64,000 bases of DNA, from contig SCFE01000075.1 of assembly GCA_004352715.1 (NCBI GenBank), positions 1,818,860-1,882,859 of the forward strand. Direction: 5' to 3'. A program made the translations under genes and the position numbers. This stretch comes from Hofstenia miamia. Lineage: Eukaryota; Xenacoelomorpha; Acoela. The notes under the pieces are model-generated. The model did not search any database, was not told where the DNA came from, and worked only from the letters and a program-made list of their open reading frames with translations. Below are positions 1 through 10,664 of this stretch, piece by piece (position 1 is the stretch's first letter; the number at the start of each line of letters is the position of its first letter).

Positions 1-39
1 GTAAATGAATGTAGACTTATTCTTAGCCTTCTTAGCAAT

Positions 40-172
40 GTATAGGTTTGTAAATAGTATGATTTTGTTTTATTTTTATTTTTAATGACGCTATTTTGAG
101 AAGCCATCAGTTTGTATTAATTGCTTTACCTTCTCTTAATAAAGATTGTCTTATCTTAAAAAAAAAAAAATG
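40..172 (+). repeat. 3' tail of a 5'-truncated non-LTR retrotransposon, copy 1
   Basis: A roughly 130-bp segment ends in AATAAAGATTGTCTTATCTTA followed by an A run. It is nearly identical to 575-695, where the same tail ends in several TCTTA units. Heavy 5' truncation with a shared 3' end is typical of LINE insertions. No coding sequence is visible. Confidence 0.6.
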
Positions 173-1240
173 TTCACCTCATTGCCATGTGCTTTAAAAT
201 TTCTTTCACTTGCAATTTGTATGTTAATTTTGAGTCAATAGCTATGCTTAAATATTTAAGAGATTCTTTAGGGGAAATTTAGGCGTTATTAAAAGTGAAG
301 AATTTGATAGTAATACATTTTTCCCCTGAGGATTCAGGATGCGAAATTTAGTTAATTTGTGCATGTTTACTCCATTTTTCACAATTTTGTTCTACATCAT
401 TTATTGCTTGATTTAACGAGGTATTTCCCTAAAAAATGCATGTATCATCGGCGTATTGAAGCAATTGACAATTCGTATGTGGTTGCATGTCGTTTACATA
501 TACGTTAAAAAGTAGCGGTCCAAGAATGATACCTTGCGTAACTCCGTTTTTTATAGAAAGCCAAATAGAGAAAGTATTATTGTTTTATGTTTTATATTTT
601 TTTAATGATGCTATTTTGAGAAGCCATCAGTTTGTATTAATTGCTTTACATTCTCTTAATAAAGATTGTCTTATCTTATCTTATCTTATCTTATTGGACG
701 CACTAAACACTGTTGGTTAGATAACTCAATATTAATTTAACGCTACTTTCAGAAAATCCTAGCCTTTCTAATTTCATATATAAGATATCGTAATTTATAG
801 TCAAATGCTTTTGAAAGATCGAGACCTACCACTGTAACAAATTGGTCAGAGTCAATTTTCGGTAACCTACAAAAGAGCATCATCACTTGAAAAATTCTTG
901 CGGAAACCAAATTGTGTTTTTAACATTAATTGATTATTTAAGATTCGTTCGATAATTTTACTCATTGGCGAAGTTATTGAGATCCGCCTATAATTAGTAG
1001 CTAAAGATACATCTTTCTTTTTGAAAACCGGAGTAATATATGCTTGTTTCAAACAATTTGGAAAGTTGTTTTGTTTTAAGGATTCATTGAAGATAAAATT
1101 TGAAGGTTCAGCAATTATAGAGGCAGTTGCTTTTAATATCCAGGAAGACATTTTAGATGTACCATTAGATTTATTGGGATTTAGTTTATTAATTACTTTA
1201 ATCATTTCTTACGTAGTCGAAAAACGAAAAATGAATTAGG
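173..1240 (-). pseudogene. Reverse transcriptase remnant of CR1-like element
   Basis: RT motifs appear in order on the minus strand. The N-terminal part reads LNPNKSNGTSKM, ITPVFKKKD, NYRRISI and QFGFRKNFSSDDALL (1205-867). G-V-T-Q-G-x-x-L-G-P follows near 545-510, and Y-A-D-D-T near 460-440. The thumb reads ESLKYLSIAIDSKL near 275-225. Most invariant residues are recognisable, but stops, frameshifts and the insertion at 561-700 disable it. Confidence 0.7.
561..700 (+). repeat. LINE 3' tail insertion, copy 2, with (TCTTA)n end
   Basis: This copy of the segment at 40-172 ends in about five TCTTA units. It sits inside the minus-strand RT remnant and separates its palm motif (G-V-T-Q-G block) from upstream RT sequence, so it inserted after that element. 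A pentamer tail, not poly(A), suggests a CR1/L2-type family with a microsatellite tail. Confidence 0.6.
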
Positions 1241-1259
1241 GTGTTTTGTTATTAATATT

Positions 1260-2310
1260 TGGTCATTGATATTTGATACAGGGTCCTTTAAATTATCCCA
1301 AGTTAGCAAATGCTTCGTTTAGTACATTAGTAATGTCAAAATCATTTGTAAATGAGTTCCCATCATAGTTTCTAATGTCCTCAATGATTGTAGATTTAAA
1401 TTTTCCAGTGTTAGCAATTTTATGAATGAGCTTCAATTTGGAATTTTTGGTTTGGTGAAATTTTGATAGCATTTTTAATATATTTATTAAAACATTTACG
1501 ATTTTCAATATTTGATAAATTTCTTGCTTTTCTTTAAGCTAAAAAAAATTTTGCTAGATTTTGTTAATGAGAAATTCTTAAAAGCTTTGTTTTTTCAATA
1601 ATAAATTTTAGCACAAAACTTTTAACCAAGGTTTGGAGGAAGAATTTTTGAAATTTTTGTTAGGTAAGATCTTCTTTTCCGGACAGAAAATGTTAAGGTG
1701 TTTTTCAAAAATTGAAATAAAATTTTCCATCATAGATTAGTATCTTGTGCATAATACACTTCATGCCAATTTTCTAGTCAGCGATAATTTTAGTTTTTCA
1801 ACATCATAATTATGTCTTTCCCGAACTGTGGTCCATTTCTTAACTATTGAATTTTCCGGTTTTATAAAGCTAATAGAAGTAATGCAATGATCGGAGAACG
1901 AACATTCAGCAGTAAAATGTGTAAGTTTTGAAAGCCATTATCTGACACTATGAAGTAATCATTGTTGTAGTCTCTCATTAAAACAATGCTTTGTTTTCAG
2001 AAACAGCTAGAACCAATTCATTTTCCAATTGCTCAATGAAATAATTCGAATATTTTTTGTGCGGAGAATAAGAAGCATTTTTTAAAGGATTTGATATTTC
2101 TACCCTCAAGCTTTCAAATTTGGATACGTCCGTACACTTTATATCTTCGCGTAATTTAGAGTTGAAAATCTTTAGTATTAATAATGAGACTCCTCTACCA
2201 CTCGATTTTTCTAATAGATTATTAGTTTGCCTAAGTTTTCTAAACAAACAAAATGATTTATTGAAAGACCACAATTATCAAAAATTTTTAATAAAAACTT
2301 TAGATTAAAT
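1260..2310 (-). pseudogene. APE-type endonuclease remnant
   Basis: The minus strand reads GRGVSLLI followed by an ESLRVEI strand near 2200-2080, the typical 'R-G-G-V-x-L-L-I ... E-x-L-x-V-x-I' core of apurinic-type endonucleases. A later SDHCITSIS segment near 1895 matches the terminal S-D-H motif that closes the domain. The frame changes several times. The domain nicks target DNA for target-primed reverse transcription; this copy cannot. Confidence 0.6.
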
Positions 2311-2375
2311 GAGATACATTTTGCGCAACTTAAGCATTGTCAATTTACAAAATTTTTCCTCTTTAGTTTAGTTTT

Positions 2376-3010
2376 ATGCTTCAATTCAAATTCACCTGTA
2401 GCATACAAAATAGCACTAATTAAAGGAGCAATACATCGAATTTTTGATGTCTCAAGTTCTTATGAAATCATAAACCAAGAAACAATCAAACTAAAGTCGA
2501 ATCTGAAGAAAAACGAATATCCAAGTATTTTTTATTAACAAATTTATTAAGGAAACAGTGGATGAAATATTGAACACATTTTTAAAATTGAACATAGAGG
2601 GAAGAACACAACAGATATGATTAATCAAATACGAAGAATAAATTAATTAAAGAAAATGTGAGATTTGTTTATACAACGCGAAAGCTTAGTCAACACCTAG
2701 AATTAAAATCAATGACAAAGATATCCGATAAGTCCAATGTTATCTATAAAATCAATTGCACCTGTGGTGAGGACTATATTGGATATAGTAGCAGACAACT
2801 AAGCAGCAGAATAAAAGAACACGAAACTAAGTCAACAATATCAGAACACCTAAAAAATGTGGATTAAATTATGACATCAAAATTTTAAGATCAACCATCC
2901 CCAAAAATTTAAAAGTAATCGAAAGAATATACATAAGACCAATACGACTAAGTCTTAACACCAAACATGATTACATATATCAGACCAAAATACCTCTAAT
3001 CAACGTTTAA
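2376..3010 (+). mobile_element. Penelope-like element fragment (RT thumb plus GIY-YIG endonuclease)
   Basis: One reading gives YKIALIKGAIHRI, then a segment ending KSNLKKNEYPS, the conserved region after the RT core in Penelope-like elements. It continues into VIYKINCTCGEDYIGYSS and an R-x-x-E/K-H stretch (2735-2830), a GIY-YIG endonuclease with the C-x-C spacing typical of this class. Frame breaks occur near 2540-2650 and after 2867. The upstream RT core and the terminal repeats are missing. It lies between ORF1 and ORF2 of the minus-strand CR1-like relic, so it probably inserted there. Confidence 0.7.
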
Positions 3011-3311
3011 TTATATATAATATCTTTTAATTCAATAATGCATATTTAGAGGGAAAATTTTGCTCAAGTTGAGCGAAATATATCTCATTTAGTGTAATGT
3101 TTTTATTAAAATTATTGAAGATCCTTAAAAACAATAAATTATAAAAATCACAAAGAGGTTTCCGAAATTTCTAGAATAACATCATTTTTAAAATTGGACA
3201 TGAATTGCTTAAATTCAAAGTTTTTCTTTGACAGTTTTTGAAAATTTATATGCACATAAGTGTGTTATTTTTTGTATTCAAACTTTCGAAATAAGTATCG
3301 TAATCTAAAAT

Positions 3312-3338
3312 CGGCCCAGGGATTTTTTCAATGCCATG
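3312..3338 (-). other. Degenerate 2A-like motif between ORF1 and EN
   Basis: The minus strand reads HGIEKIPGP after a hydrophobic LLIIF stretch. Compared with the 2A-like consensus D-V/I-E-x-N-P-G-P, the D and N positions are changed, while E, P, G and P remain. It lies between the SGNH region and the endonuclease, the same place as the motif at 18435-18458 in the sister element. This is a weak match alone; position is the main support. Confidence 0.35.
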
Positions 3339-3689
3339 AAAAATTATTAATAAGAAAAATATTGAGATACTTAGTAATTTTTAAAGCTGATAAACACGAT
3401 GAAGATGTTTTTGTTGTTGATAGGAGAATATTGAATTAATTTATAGTAGCATAATGTTCTTCTTATATTCAAAACATGGGTAGCTTCATATTTTTTAAGC
3501 ACGAAAGAATATGTTAAATAACAATAGAAGAATTAACAATTTTGAATGAAAATTATTTTTAGCCTTTAGATGATAAAATGTCCATAGTCTGAGCGTCTTT
3601 AGTAAAAGCACAAAATATAAATATTTACAAGAAATTGTTAAACATTAGGAAAGATCTTAGCATGTAAATTTGTGCTACTGTGAAGAAAT

Positions 3690-4483
3690 TAGGCAGCAGA
3701 GAGGACAGTGCAAAGCGTAGGTTTTATGAAAGGCGAGTTGAGTGGGTTGATTAGGCCAATTAATCTGATTGCGCGGAAAAAATCATTGGCGCTGCGGGTG
3801 TTCGAACGTGGAGGCATGTTGTTTGAAATATGGCGGTGCAGTACCGTAATAGTGTTGATTAAGGGGCAGTGTTTCATCAAAGAATTCTTTAATCTTGCAC
3901 ACTAGTGTTTTCTAGAGAAATGGATACCATTCTGTGCAAATAATTTACGGTTGATGTTATGTCCTAAATAAAAAGATTGAAAGTTGTTAAAAACGGTATA
4001 CCCTAGAATTTTCGCGTTTTGTTGGATAAGAAAATTAAGTTCTTGAATCTTTTTTTTCAATGTGCTGTCATCTGGAATTGGTGCGACTTCTACAAAAATT
4101 AGAGCAGACCTAAAAATATGTTTTAAATCATTAATTAAATTTTTAAATAACAGTGTACTCCGATTTGTGTTGCATTACATCATTTCTGCCAACAATGACG
4201 TTTTTTTAATGTTTTCTGACGGTGTGTATTCTTTGATTGTTTTTGTCATGTCTTCTATGGTTGCTCCGGGATATGAATGTACGGCAACGAGGTCCTTCTT
4301 TAGTAGGGCGGGTGCTTTTAGGTATCGATACATGGAAGTTCTTAAATAAGCACACCTGCATCTGTTCGTAGTCATTTGGTGCGGCGTTTTCGTACGTTGG
4401 GTGTTTCTGAGGATGCGGATGAATTTGTGATGATTGATGACGTTGAGACGGTTTTTTAGGCGGTGAAACTTATCTCCATTCAT
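3690..4483 (-). pseudogene. SGNH/GDSL-type esterase ORF1 of CR1-like element, broken
   Basis: The minus-strand reading contains HSYPGATIEDM, a hallmark of SGNH ORF1 proteins in CR1-like elements. After a frameshift comes VIVGRNDV, matching the block usually read as V-G-x-N-D. Near 3925 NGIHFSRK corresponds to the D/N-G-x-H block that carries the catalytic His. Such esterases occur in ORF1 of several CR1/L2-type elements and are thought to act on lipids or acetyl groups; the exact role is unknown. At least one frameshift and several stops make this copy non-functional. Confidence 0.6.
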
Positions 4484-4919
4484 TTTTCTCTAGAGTTTTG
4501 ATCGGAGAAACCTCCTCTTCTTAGTGTGCGAAAACGGTTAGAATTAAGGATAGGATATGGATTTTCATCATGCTTAGCTGGTTAGCAATCATTCGATTTG
4601 CATGTAGTAACAAATTCGTAATAGGCTAGTCAGTCAACCCTAGGTGTGTTGATTTATTACCTATATTGTTTTAGATCCACATTTGTACATCCGTAGGAGA
4701 CCTATAATTGACCAATAATGACTGTTTTATTTATTGTATGGTATCATTAATTTATTTAATTATTCATAAATGTAGGTTAGGAAGCTGCTTTAGATTATAG
4801 TTACTTTTTATTTTGTCACAGCTAGTGTCGTGCCTTATAGCTATTTTAATTATATTAAATGTAGGCTAGGAATCTGCTCTTAGTTATTGCGTATTTTTAA
4901 ATTGTTTGCATAGCAGCCA

Positions 4920-5140
4920 GTGTCGATGCACTGTTACTTGTTAAGCACTGTTTACACTGGTTCAACTTGAGGAATTCGTCAAGCGATTTCAATAGCGCAT
5001 GGTCGTGTTTACATCTGTTCCTCATGTCGATTTCATTTGACGATTTCAATAGCACATGGTCGCATTTACATCTGTTCCTCATGTTGATTTCCTTTGACGA
5101 TTTCAATAGTGCATGGTCGCGTTTACATCTGTTCCTCATG
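4920..5140. repeat. 57-bp tandem repeat (about 3 units)
   Basis: Units beginning GATTTCAATAG start at 4985, 5042 and 5099, an exact 57-bp period (19 codons). On the minus strand all three are open and read as repeats of the type MRNRC-K-x-DHALLKSS. A diverged inverted copy of the last unit plus flank lies at 7140-7250. Whether any protein is made is unknown. The pair may be the arms of a fold-back or TIR element. Confidence 0.65.
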
Positions 5141-6324
5141 TCATGGAATCGGAGCAGCAGATGGATTCTGGCAACTGGATTTAGCTTTGGGCAGATCCCA
5201 CTCTGGCGAGCTGGAATCTCTTGTAGCTACCTAAACTGTAGTTACTTGTTATGCTTAGTTGGAATATAATGTTAGTTAATTCTATTCTAAAGTATTGCGG
5301 AGATAGTTTGGAAAAGATAGACATTACCCCGCACATGGGAATCTGCAAAGACTGTGTAATTAAATAGATACTGTCAGGAGCACATCTCAGCCTGGGTGAT
5401 GATTCTACAATACATGATGGCAGATTGCTATTGCAAGCATTTAAAAATTATTATTACTAATGAATGCTCATTTATAATATCTATATATAAAGATGAAATC
5501 GTTTATGGGATCATACAAATACATACTAACTAAACCAACAAAAACATTCACAAATTAAATTCTTTGAAGAATAAAAGTCTTATTAAATTTATGCAAACAA
5601 TTGATGTATAGAAAATATCAAAATTGTATTTTGGCTAGAAATATATTTATAGGCCTACCAGTTTATAATTTGTGTCACCGATATTGCCATGTGCAATTTT
5701 CTAGACTAAAACAACATAACCATATATATACATATACATATATAAATTTCCTAGCCAAAAACCGACTGGTCAGTATAACTGTTGCATCTCAAGAAATTTG
5801 ATTCATTTAATTGCACACCACTAAGCAGAGGAAAACTAAATTAATTTGCTACAAAATAAGTGTTGGGCGATAATTCAATTTGCAAGTTCATTACATGCTT
5901 TACAACACAGTGAAATAGCGCAATTTAAACAAAAAGGCTTAGTCAGCAATAAATCGTCATAGAGGGTTTTATAGATTAATAGGTTTTGATGTAAAACGTG
6001 TTTGAAATATACACTTTCAATTTTTCTATTGAAAAATCGACGTCGGGAATAAAATTTTTCAAAATCCTTTCAAGTTCTTTAAGAGATCAACAACATAATA
6101 TGCAATAGTGAAGTGTCCGACAAACCATCATGACAGGGATTGATCATAGAGGCTTTTTTAAATGATAAAGAAACGTCAGAATTTATTATTTTATTGTCAC
6201 ACTAATGTATTAACATAGCAAATTTCATATGCGCCAAATTGAAAATCATATTTCTCAGATTATTAAATGAACCTAATTTCTTCCTATGAGGGCCGCACCA
6301 AAGCTGCAAGAATCAAACATTGAT
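5141..6324. other. AT-rich stretch, no gene seen
   Basis: No ORF with recognisable motifs and no convincing splice-bounded exon. It contains short open frames of random appearance and small (TA)n stretches near 5720. Confidence 0.5.
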
Positions 6325-6770
6325 CCCATGGAAGTGAGACCAGTTTAAACTTTAAAGTTCTTGCAAGTTCTTGCAAATTCCATTTTAATGCTTGAAAGCA
6401 AATTTTTAGAGTTGGCAAAATTGGGAAACATCGTAGGTTCCATATTTAAAGTATATCTGTGGCACAAATAAGTTTATTTTTCTAGTTTTCAATAACAAAG
6501 AATGATTTTTACTACAATATTGACTTTGCATGGTAGATAAAAAATTGAAAAAATCCTTTGTCAAGAATTTTAAACTATGGAATTTGGATTCAAAATTTCC
6601 AACAAAATTATGTAAATTAGGATAAAACTGTTCCAAATGTATACATTAAGGAACCAACCGAAATGTTTTTGAAAAGCTAACATCACTTAAAATATGCTTT
6701 CAAGCATTAGCATGGAATTTACAAGAACTTGCAAGAACTTTAAAGTTTAAGTTGGTCTCACTTCCATGGG
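6325..6770. mobile_element. MITE copy 1 with ~70-bp terminal inverted repeats
   Basis: The left end begins CCCATGGAAGTGAGACC and the right end is its complement, GGTCTCACTTCCATGGG. Inverted homology runs about 70 bp inward through the AAAGTTCTTGCAAGTTCTTGC stretch. The interior has no coding signal. A second copy lies at 61044-61486 in opposite orientation. Long TIRs and a short non-coding interior identify a non-autonomous DNA element; the superfamily is not clear. Confidence 0.75.
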
Positions 6771-7139
6771 ATGTTTCTACGGAAACCTACTTAACAATAG
6801 TATTCATCACTGAATGTAACACAAAGTTCATGACAATTTCTGTATTACACATGACATTTACTGTTAGAATTTGATTTATGTAAATATTCCTTTGATTACT
6901 ATGAAATATTGCTCAATTGATAAGAAATTTAATTGAAAATAATTAAAAGAAATTCTATGATGTCGCAGTTCCATATTCCCCAATTTTTCAAGTTGACAGA
7001 GGCAAGACTAAAATGTGCTGTATATATAGGTGGACAATTAATTAGATTAGTAAATGACTGACGTTAGCATATTATTTTTTTAAATCGTTTGATAAATATC
7101 AACGAAAAAGGAACCAATGTAAACAGAATCTTTCAATAT

Positions 7140-7250
7140 TTCAATCGTCAAATCAAATCAACATGAGGAATAGATATAAATGCGTCCATGCCCTATGGAA
7201 TTCCCTTGACGAGTTCCTCAAGTTGAACCAGTGCAAACTGGCTTTACAGA
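7140..7250. repeat. Inverted partner of the 4.92-5.03 kb repeat
   Basis: The plus strand reads ATGAGGAATAGATATAAATG and continues through CTTGACGAGTTCCTCAAGTT. This is the reverse complement, with substitutions, of 4930-5030. Only one of the 57-bp units is present here. The intervening 2 kb contains MITE copy 1. Confidence 0.55.
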
Positions 7251-7299
7251 CAAATTTATTCATTGAAATTCTTATATTCTGCACAAATGAAAGAAGCAA

Positions 7300-8399
7300 C
7301 CCAGCTAACAATCAACTATCGGGCCGACGTCCAGCCGACATCCACCCTTGATTCCAAAAAGACGTCGGGATTTGTCATTGTTGCCGACACTATTCCGACA
7401 TGTCGGAAGCAGCTTCATAGCCGACACATTTTTTTCTATTCAATTTTCAGAAATTTCATAAAAGATATTATTATTAACATTATATATGCAATGATGATAA
7501 TTACTAAATATTAAAATTTATGGTTTAGCCATTTAATAAAATCTTTGTGAACAAAAACACTCAAACAAAATCGTAAATTTCAAAAAGGATTAACAAAGAT
7601 GAAACTACAAATAATAATTTATCAATCACTATATATGATCGACGAGTCACTGCTCTCATCAATAATTGCTGCTTTATTTGCGCTGGGACGACGTTTTTTA
7701 AGACGATCCTGGGCATTCTTAAAAAATCTCCGAGTAGCATCTAGTATAATTTCATGTTCTGTCACTTTGCAAGTAGGAGAATGCCTTCTAAGTGATCCTA
7801 TAAATATAATAATTAATATTCACTATAACGACCATTAAAATTTAGAAGAAAACCATTTGAGCATATAATTACTAAAGATTAAAATATTAGAATAACATTG
7901 CTATATTTAATACATTCTGTAAAGTAAATCGATGCCAAAAATAATGTTATTTATTAAGACTAATCTTTTCCTCAAAGTTTCGGTCATATATAGACATTGA
8001 TGACTGAAGTTTTCTTGTGACCAAAAGTAACTGAGAATGAATGTAAATACATTAATTTGACTAGAATTTGACACAATTTATTAAGACGAATGTGTTTAAC
8101 AATACTAACTTTTCAAGGCCTCAAAAAGATGGAGTTTTCAAAAGAAATCTTCTCATTGGCACCAGAGTTATTAATGTGTATGGTGAATGCTCGATCGAAT
8201 AAATAGTCTAATGCACTTGTAGTAGAATTACGGACATTATCCTTGAGCTTTAACTGCAGAAGTCTACTCTAAAATATCAAAAAATAATATATACTAAGGT
8301 GTGCCGAATTACAATATAAATCGAAATTAGATTTTTGTATTAAGATTTTATGCCGCCCTCGTTTATTCCGTCGGGCCGACAACTGTTTGCTTACTGGGG
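7300..8399. mobile_element. DNA transposon remnant with CCCAG...GGGCCGAC termini
   Basis: The left end reads CCCAGCTAACAATCA then GGGCCGAC. The right end read on the other strand is CCCCAGTAAGCAAACAG then TCGGCCCGAC. The two ends are imperfect inverted repeats enclosing about 1.1 kb. Inside are two minus-strand exon-like segments with DUF4806-like sequence. The left end also has several GTCGG/CCGAC sub-repeats. Boundaries and target duplication are uncertain. Confidence 0.45.
7622..8268 (-). pseudogene. DUF4806-like two-exon coding remnant
   Basis: Exon 1 (8268-8113) follows a TTTTAG acceptor. It reads RLLQLKLKDNVR, then FDRAFTIHINNSGANEKISF, resembling the G-x-x-x-K-x-x-F core of DUF4806 proteins. 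Exon 2 (7797-7622) follows a TTTATAG acceptor. It reads EHEIILDATRRFFKNAQDRL, then KKRRPSA and an acidic-serine end, and stops at TGA. In DUF4806 proteins such an A-x-x-R-L-K/R-K segment follows the core. A stop precedes the expected donor of exon 1, so the gene is probably broken. The function of this domain is unknown; it is often found beside transposons. Confidence 0.4.
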
Positions 8400-10029
8400 A
8401 ATTTATGCAGTCTGGCACTGAAAACGTCTAGCACAGCCACTCAACAGGACGTTATTAATCTCACTAGTGTTTAAAATATAGAGCAGAACAGCGCATTACT
8501 CAGCAAACTATAGCGCTCTCGAGATAGATGCAATTGTGTATATCTGCAATGCATTTACACTGTTGTAACAAATGTGCTTTCAGAAAACTAAGCCGTCCGC
8601 CAAGTCTGTAAGTTTTAATTTAAATAAACTATATATAGCTATTATAACGGTTTGGGGTATGTCATGCCCCCATGCAACATTGAATGCGCTATTGTTCCAA
8701 GAGTATTTACGTTAATGCTAAATCATTTTTGAGGGTTACGTTTATTTTATAAGTAGTTTTCAACCATCAATTTTACTTTTTCAAAATAATTACTCAACAA
8801 TTGTCTTCTAGAGAAATTGGGTTTGTGATGCCACATAAAGGCCTTTAGTGGACTTTTCTAGTTATATATTAATCAACAATATCTTTCATAGATCAAGTTT
8901 ATTAGAATATCTAAGGCAAAATCACATTGTAGTTTACTGTTTTACCATGTTGCGACAAAAAATACTTGTGTATTTATAGTTTGATACCAAAAATGTTTGT
9001 TGATCAAGCAATTTTAGAGGATGTTGATGATAATTGATGAAATTCACATATTTGAAAACATAAATTCATTCGAAATTTATAGCAGTTGAAGAGTCTAATA
9101 ACAGTGTAACAAAATTTCAGTTTTTCTTGTATTTGTCTTTATGCTTCAAATGTTTTTTTATACTAAATAGTACTGCTGTTAATTATTTAATCATATCATT
9201 GCCTAAAAAAAGTAGTGTAATTTTTCAACAAGAAGTACTTAAAATACAGAACATTTTACTTAAAAAACGTACTATAAAATATTAGATTCTGCTTCAAACA
9301 AACAATTCTGGTTATTTTTTTAATTTCCAGTCTAATAAGCTTAAAACTAAATTGATACAGCAAGTATTAACTGAGTTATTAAGGATTGAATTATCAAAAT
9401 AACAGTAATTAAAAGCAAACCCTATAAGCAATAAACAATCAGTAAAACTATAAATATACTATGCCACTTTGTAATCTGGCTTAAGCAAGTTTTCCTCGTG
9501 TATTTCTTAATTTTCAAACAAATAAGCCTAATACCAAACGGATACAGCAAGTATTAGCTGAGTTATTAAGGTTTGATTTTCATATTAATGGTTGTTGCAA
9601 TCACTCATCAACAGTAAGCAAATCACACTAATAAATTTTTTCTATTTTTTCTGACAATGACGTGATTAAATAATTTACATTTTTGGAATCAGAAGCATCG
9701 ATTTGCACTAGAAACATTTAAACATCAAGAGAACCAATCTCTTGTTACATTGTGTAATATTAATAAAATGACAATACAATTCTGAGTGCATTTTCTAGAA
9801 AATGGTTCTTGTATAACAAATTTCAGCTGATTTTTTACGAACAGTAAGATTTACTAAATACGCTAAATAATTTAGCCATGTATGTATAGGCGAATCACTC
9901 TGGTTTGAATTATTTATTCTCAACAGTTAATCAACCCCATATATCCATCGAAAATATCTATGAATGCCTCTATTGGACCTTCGTTCTATTTTAATAAAAA
10001 TAGCCAACTTGGCAAGTTTGAAATGTATG
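8400..10029. other. AT-rich stretch, no gene; diverged direct repeat at 9297-9640
   Basis: No coding signal. The segments around 9330-9400 and 9515-9580 share GATACAGCAAGTATTA and CTGAGTTATTAAGG, about 180 bp apart. This is an old tandem duplication. Confidence 0.45.
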
Positions 10030-10445
10030 TTTACCCTATTTGACCAATCGACCCAACCCGTGGTTGGGTCAAAGAAACGTTGGGTCGGGTTGTGGGTCAC
10101 ACTTGCTCGGGTGGGGTCGAATCATTGGTCAAAATTTTGAAAATTACTGGGTCAGAGAAATGTACTGTTTGAAGGTTTTCACTGAAATAGTGGAAAACTA
10201 GCCATGCATTTCCATTTAGTATACAATTTAGTATGCTATATCAACCCCAATCTTAAATTAATGTTAATGACATTGTTCCATGTTAGTTTGTCAAAAATTT
10301 CCAATGAGAACTCGGGTTAAAACCTGACTCCTCACCCATGGGTCGGGTAGTGGGTCAGCATACTATGGGTTGGGTTGGGTCGGGTCATCGGTTAACTGAC
10401 TGCGGGACGGGTTGGAGCGTGGATCAAAATATGTGACCCACTTGC
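10030..10445. repeat. GC-enriched degenerate GGGTCGGGT-type repeat with a G-quadruplex motif
   Basis: Clusters of GGGTYGGG and its complement flank a 200-bp AT-rich centre. At 10367-10384 the sequence GGGTTGGGTTGGGTCGGG satisfies the four-run G3 quadruplex rule with 2-nt loops. The composition contrasts with the AT-rich surroundings. Similar CCC/GGG-type degenerate sequence recurs at about 45.7-46.0, 49.3, 57.0 and 59.5-60.2 kb. Confidence 0.6.
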
Positions 10446-10664
10446 CACTCTGGTAAAGACTAGATATGCAAAATTGTAAACCTCAAATTGAATTGTTGCA
10501 TTTAGTTAATGTTAACTTTTCTGTTTTGGTTATCATGTCAAAAAGCACAGACTATGCAATTCCCCAATAATGTTTTTTTCAATGGTTGCAACATCTTCAA
10601 AATAATGAATTATCAACTGCCTTATATGTAGGAATATATATACAAATATTTAAATATATATATA

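Larger units (their letters stand above)
173..4490 (-). mobile_element. Degenerate CR1-like non-LTR retrotransposon (ORF1 SGNH, EN, RT)
   Basis: Read on the minus strand, the order is SGNH-type esterase ORF1 (4483-3690), a 2A-like relic (3338-3312), APE endonuclease (2310-1260), then reverse transcriptase (1240-173). This matches the plus-strand element at 17.5-23.2 kb, so I treat the pieces as one old copy. It is crippled by stops and frameshifts. It is also split by a Penelope-like fragment on the other strand (2376-3010) and by a 140-bp LINE tail (561-700). Grouping the ORF1 part with the ORF2 part is inferred from order and orientation. Confidence 0.6.

Noticed and set aside
4985-5140. 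Tandem 57-bp units as a CRISPR array
   Set aside because: Units are contiguous without spacers and the DNA is eukaryotic.
6406-6636. 76-codon minus-strand frame inside MITE copy 1
   Set aside because: The matching region of copy 2 carries stops in that frame, so it is not conserved as coding.
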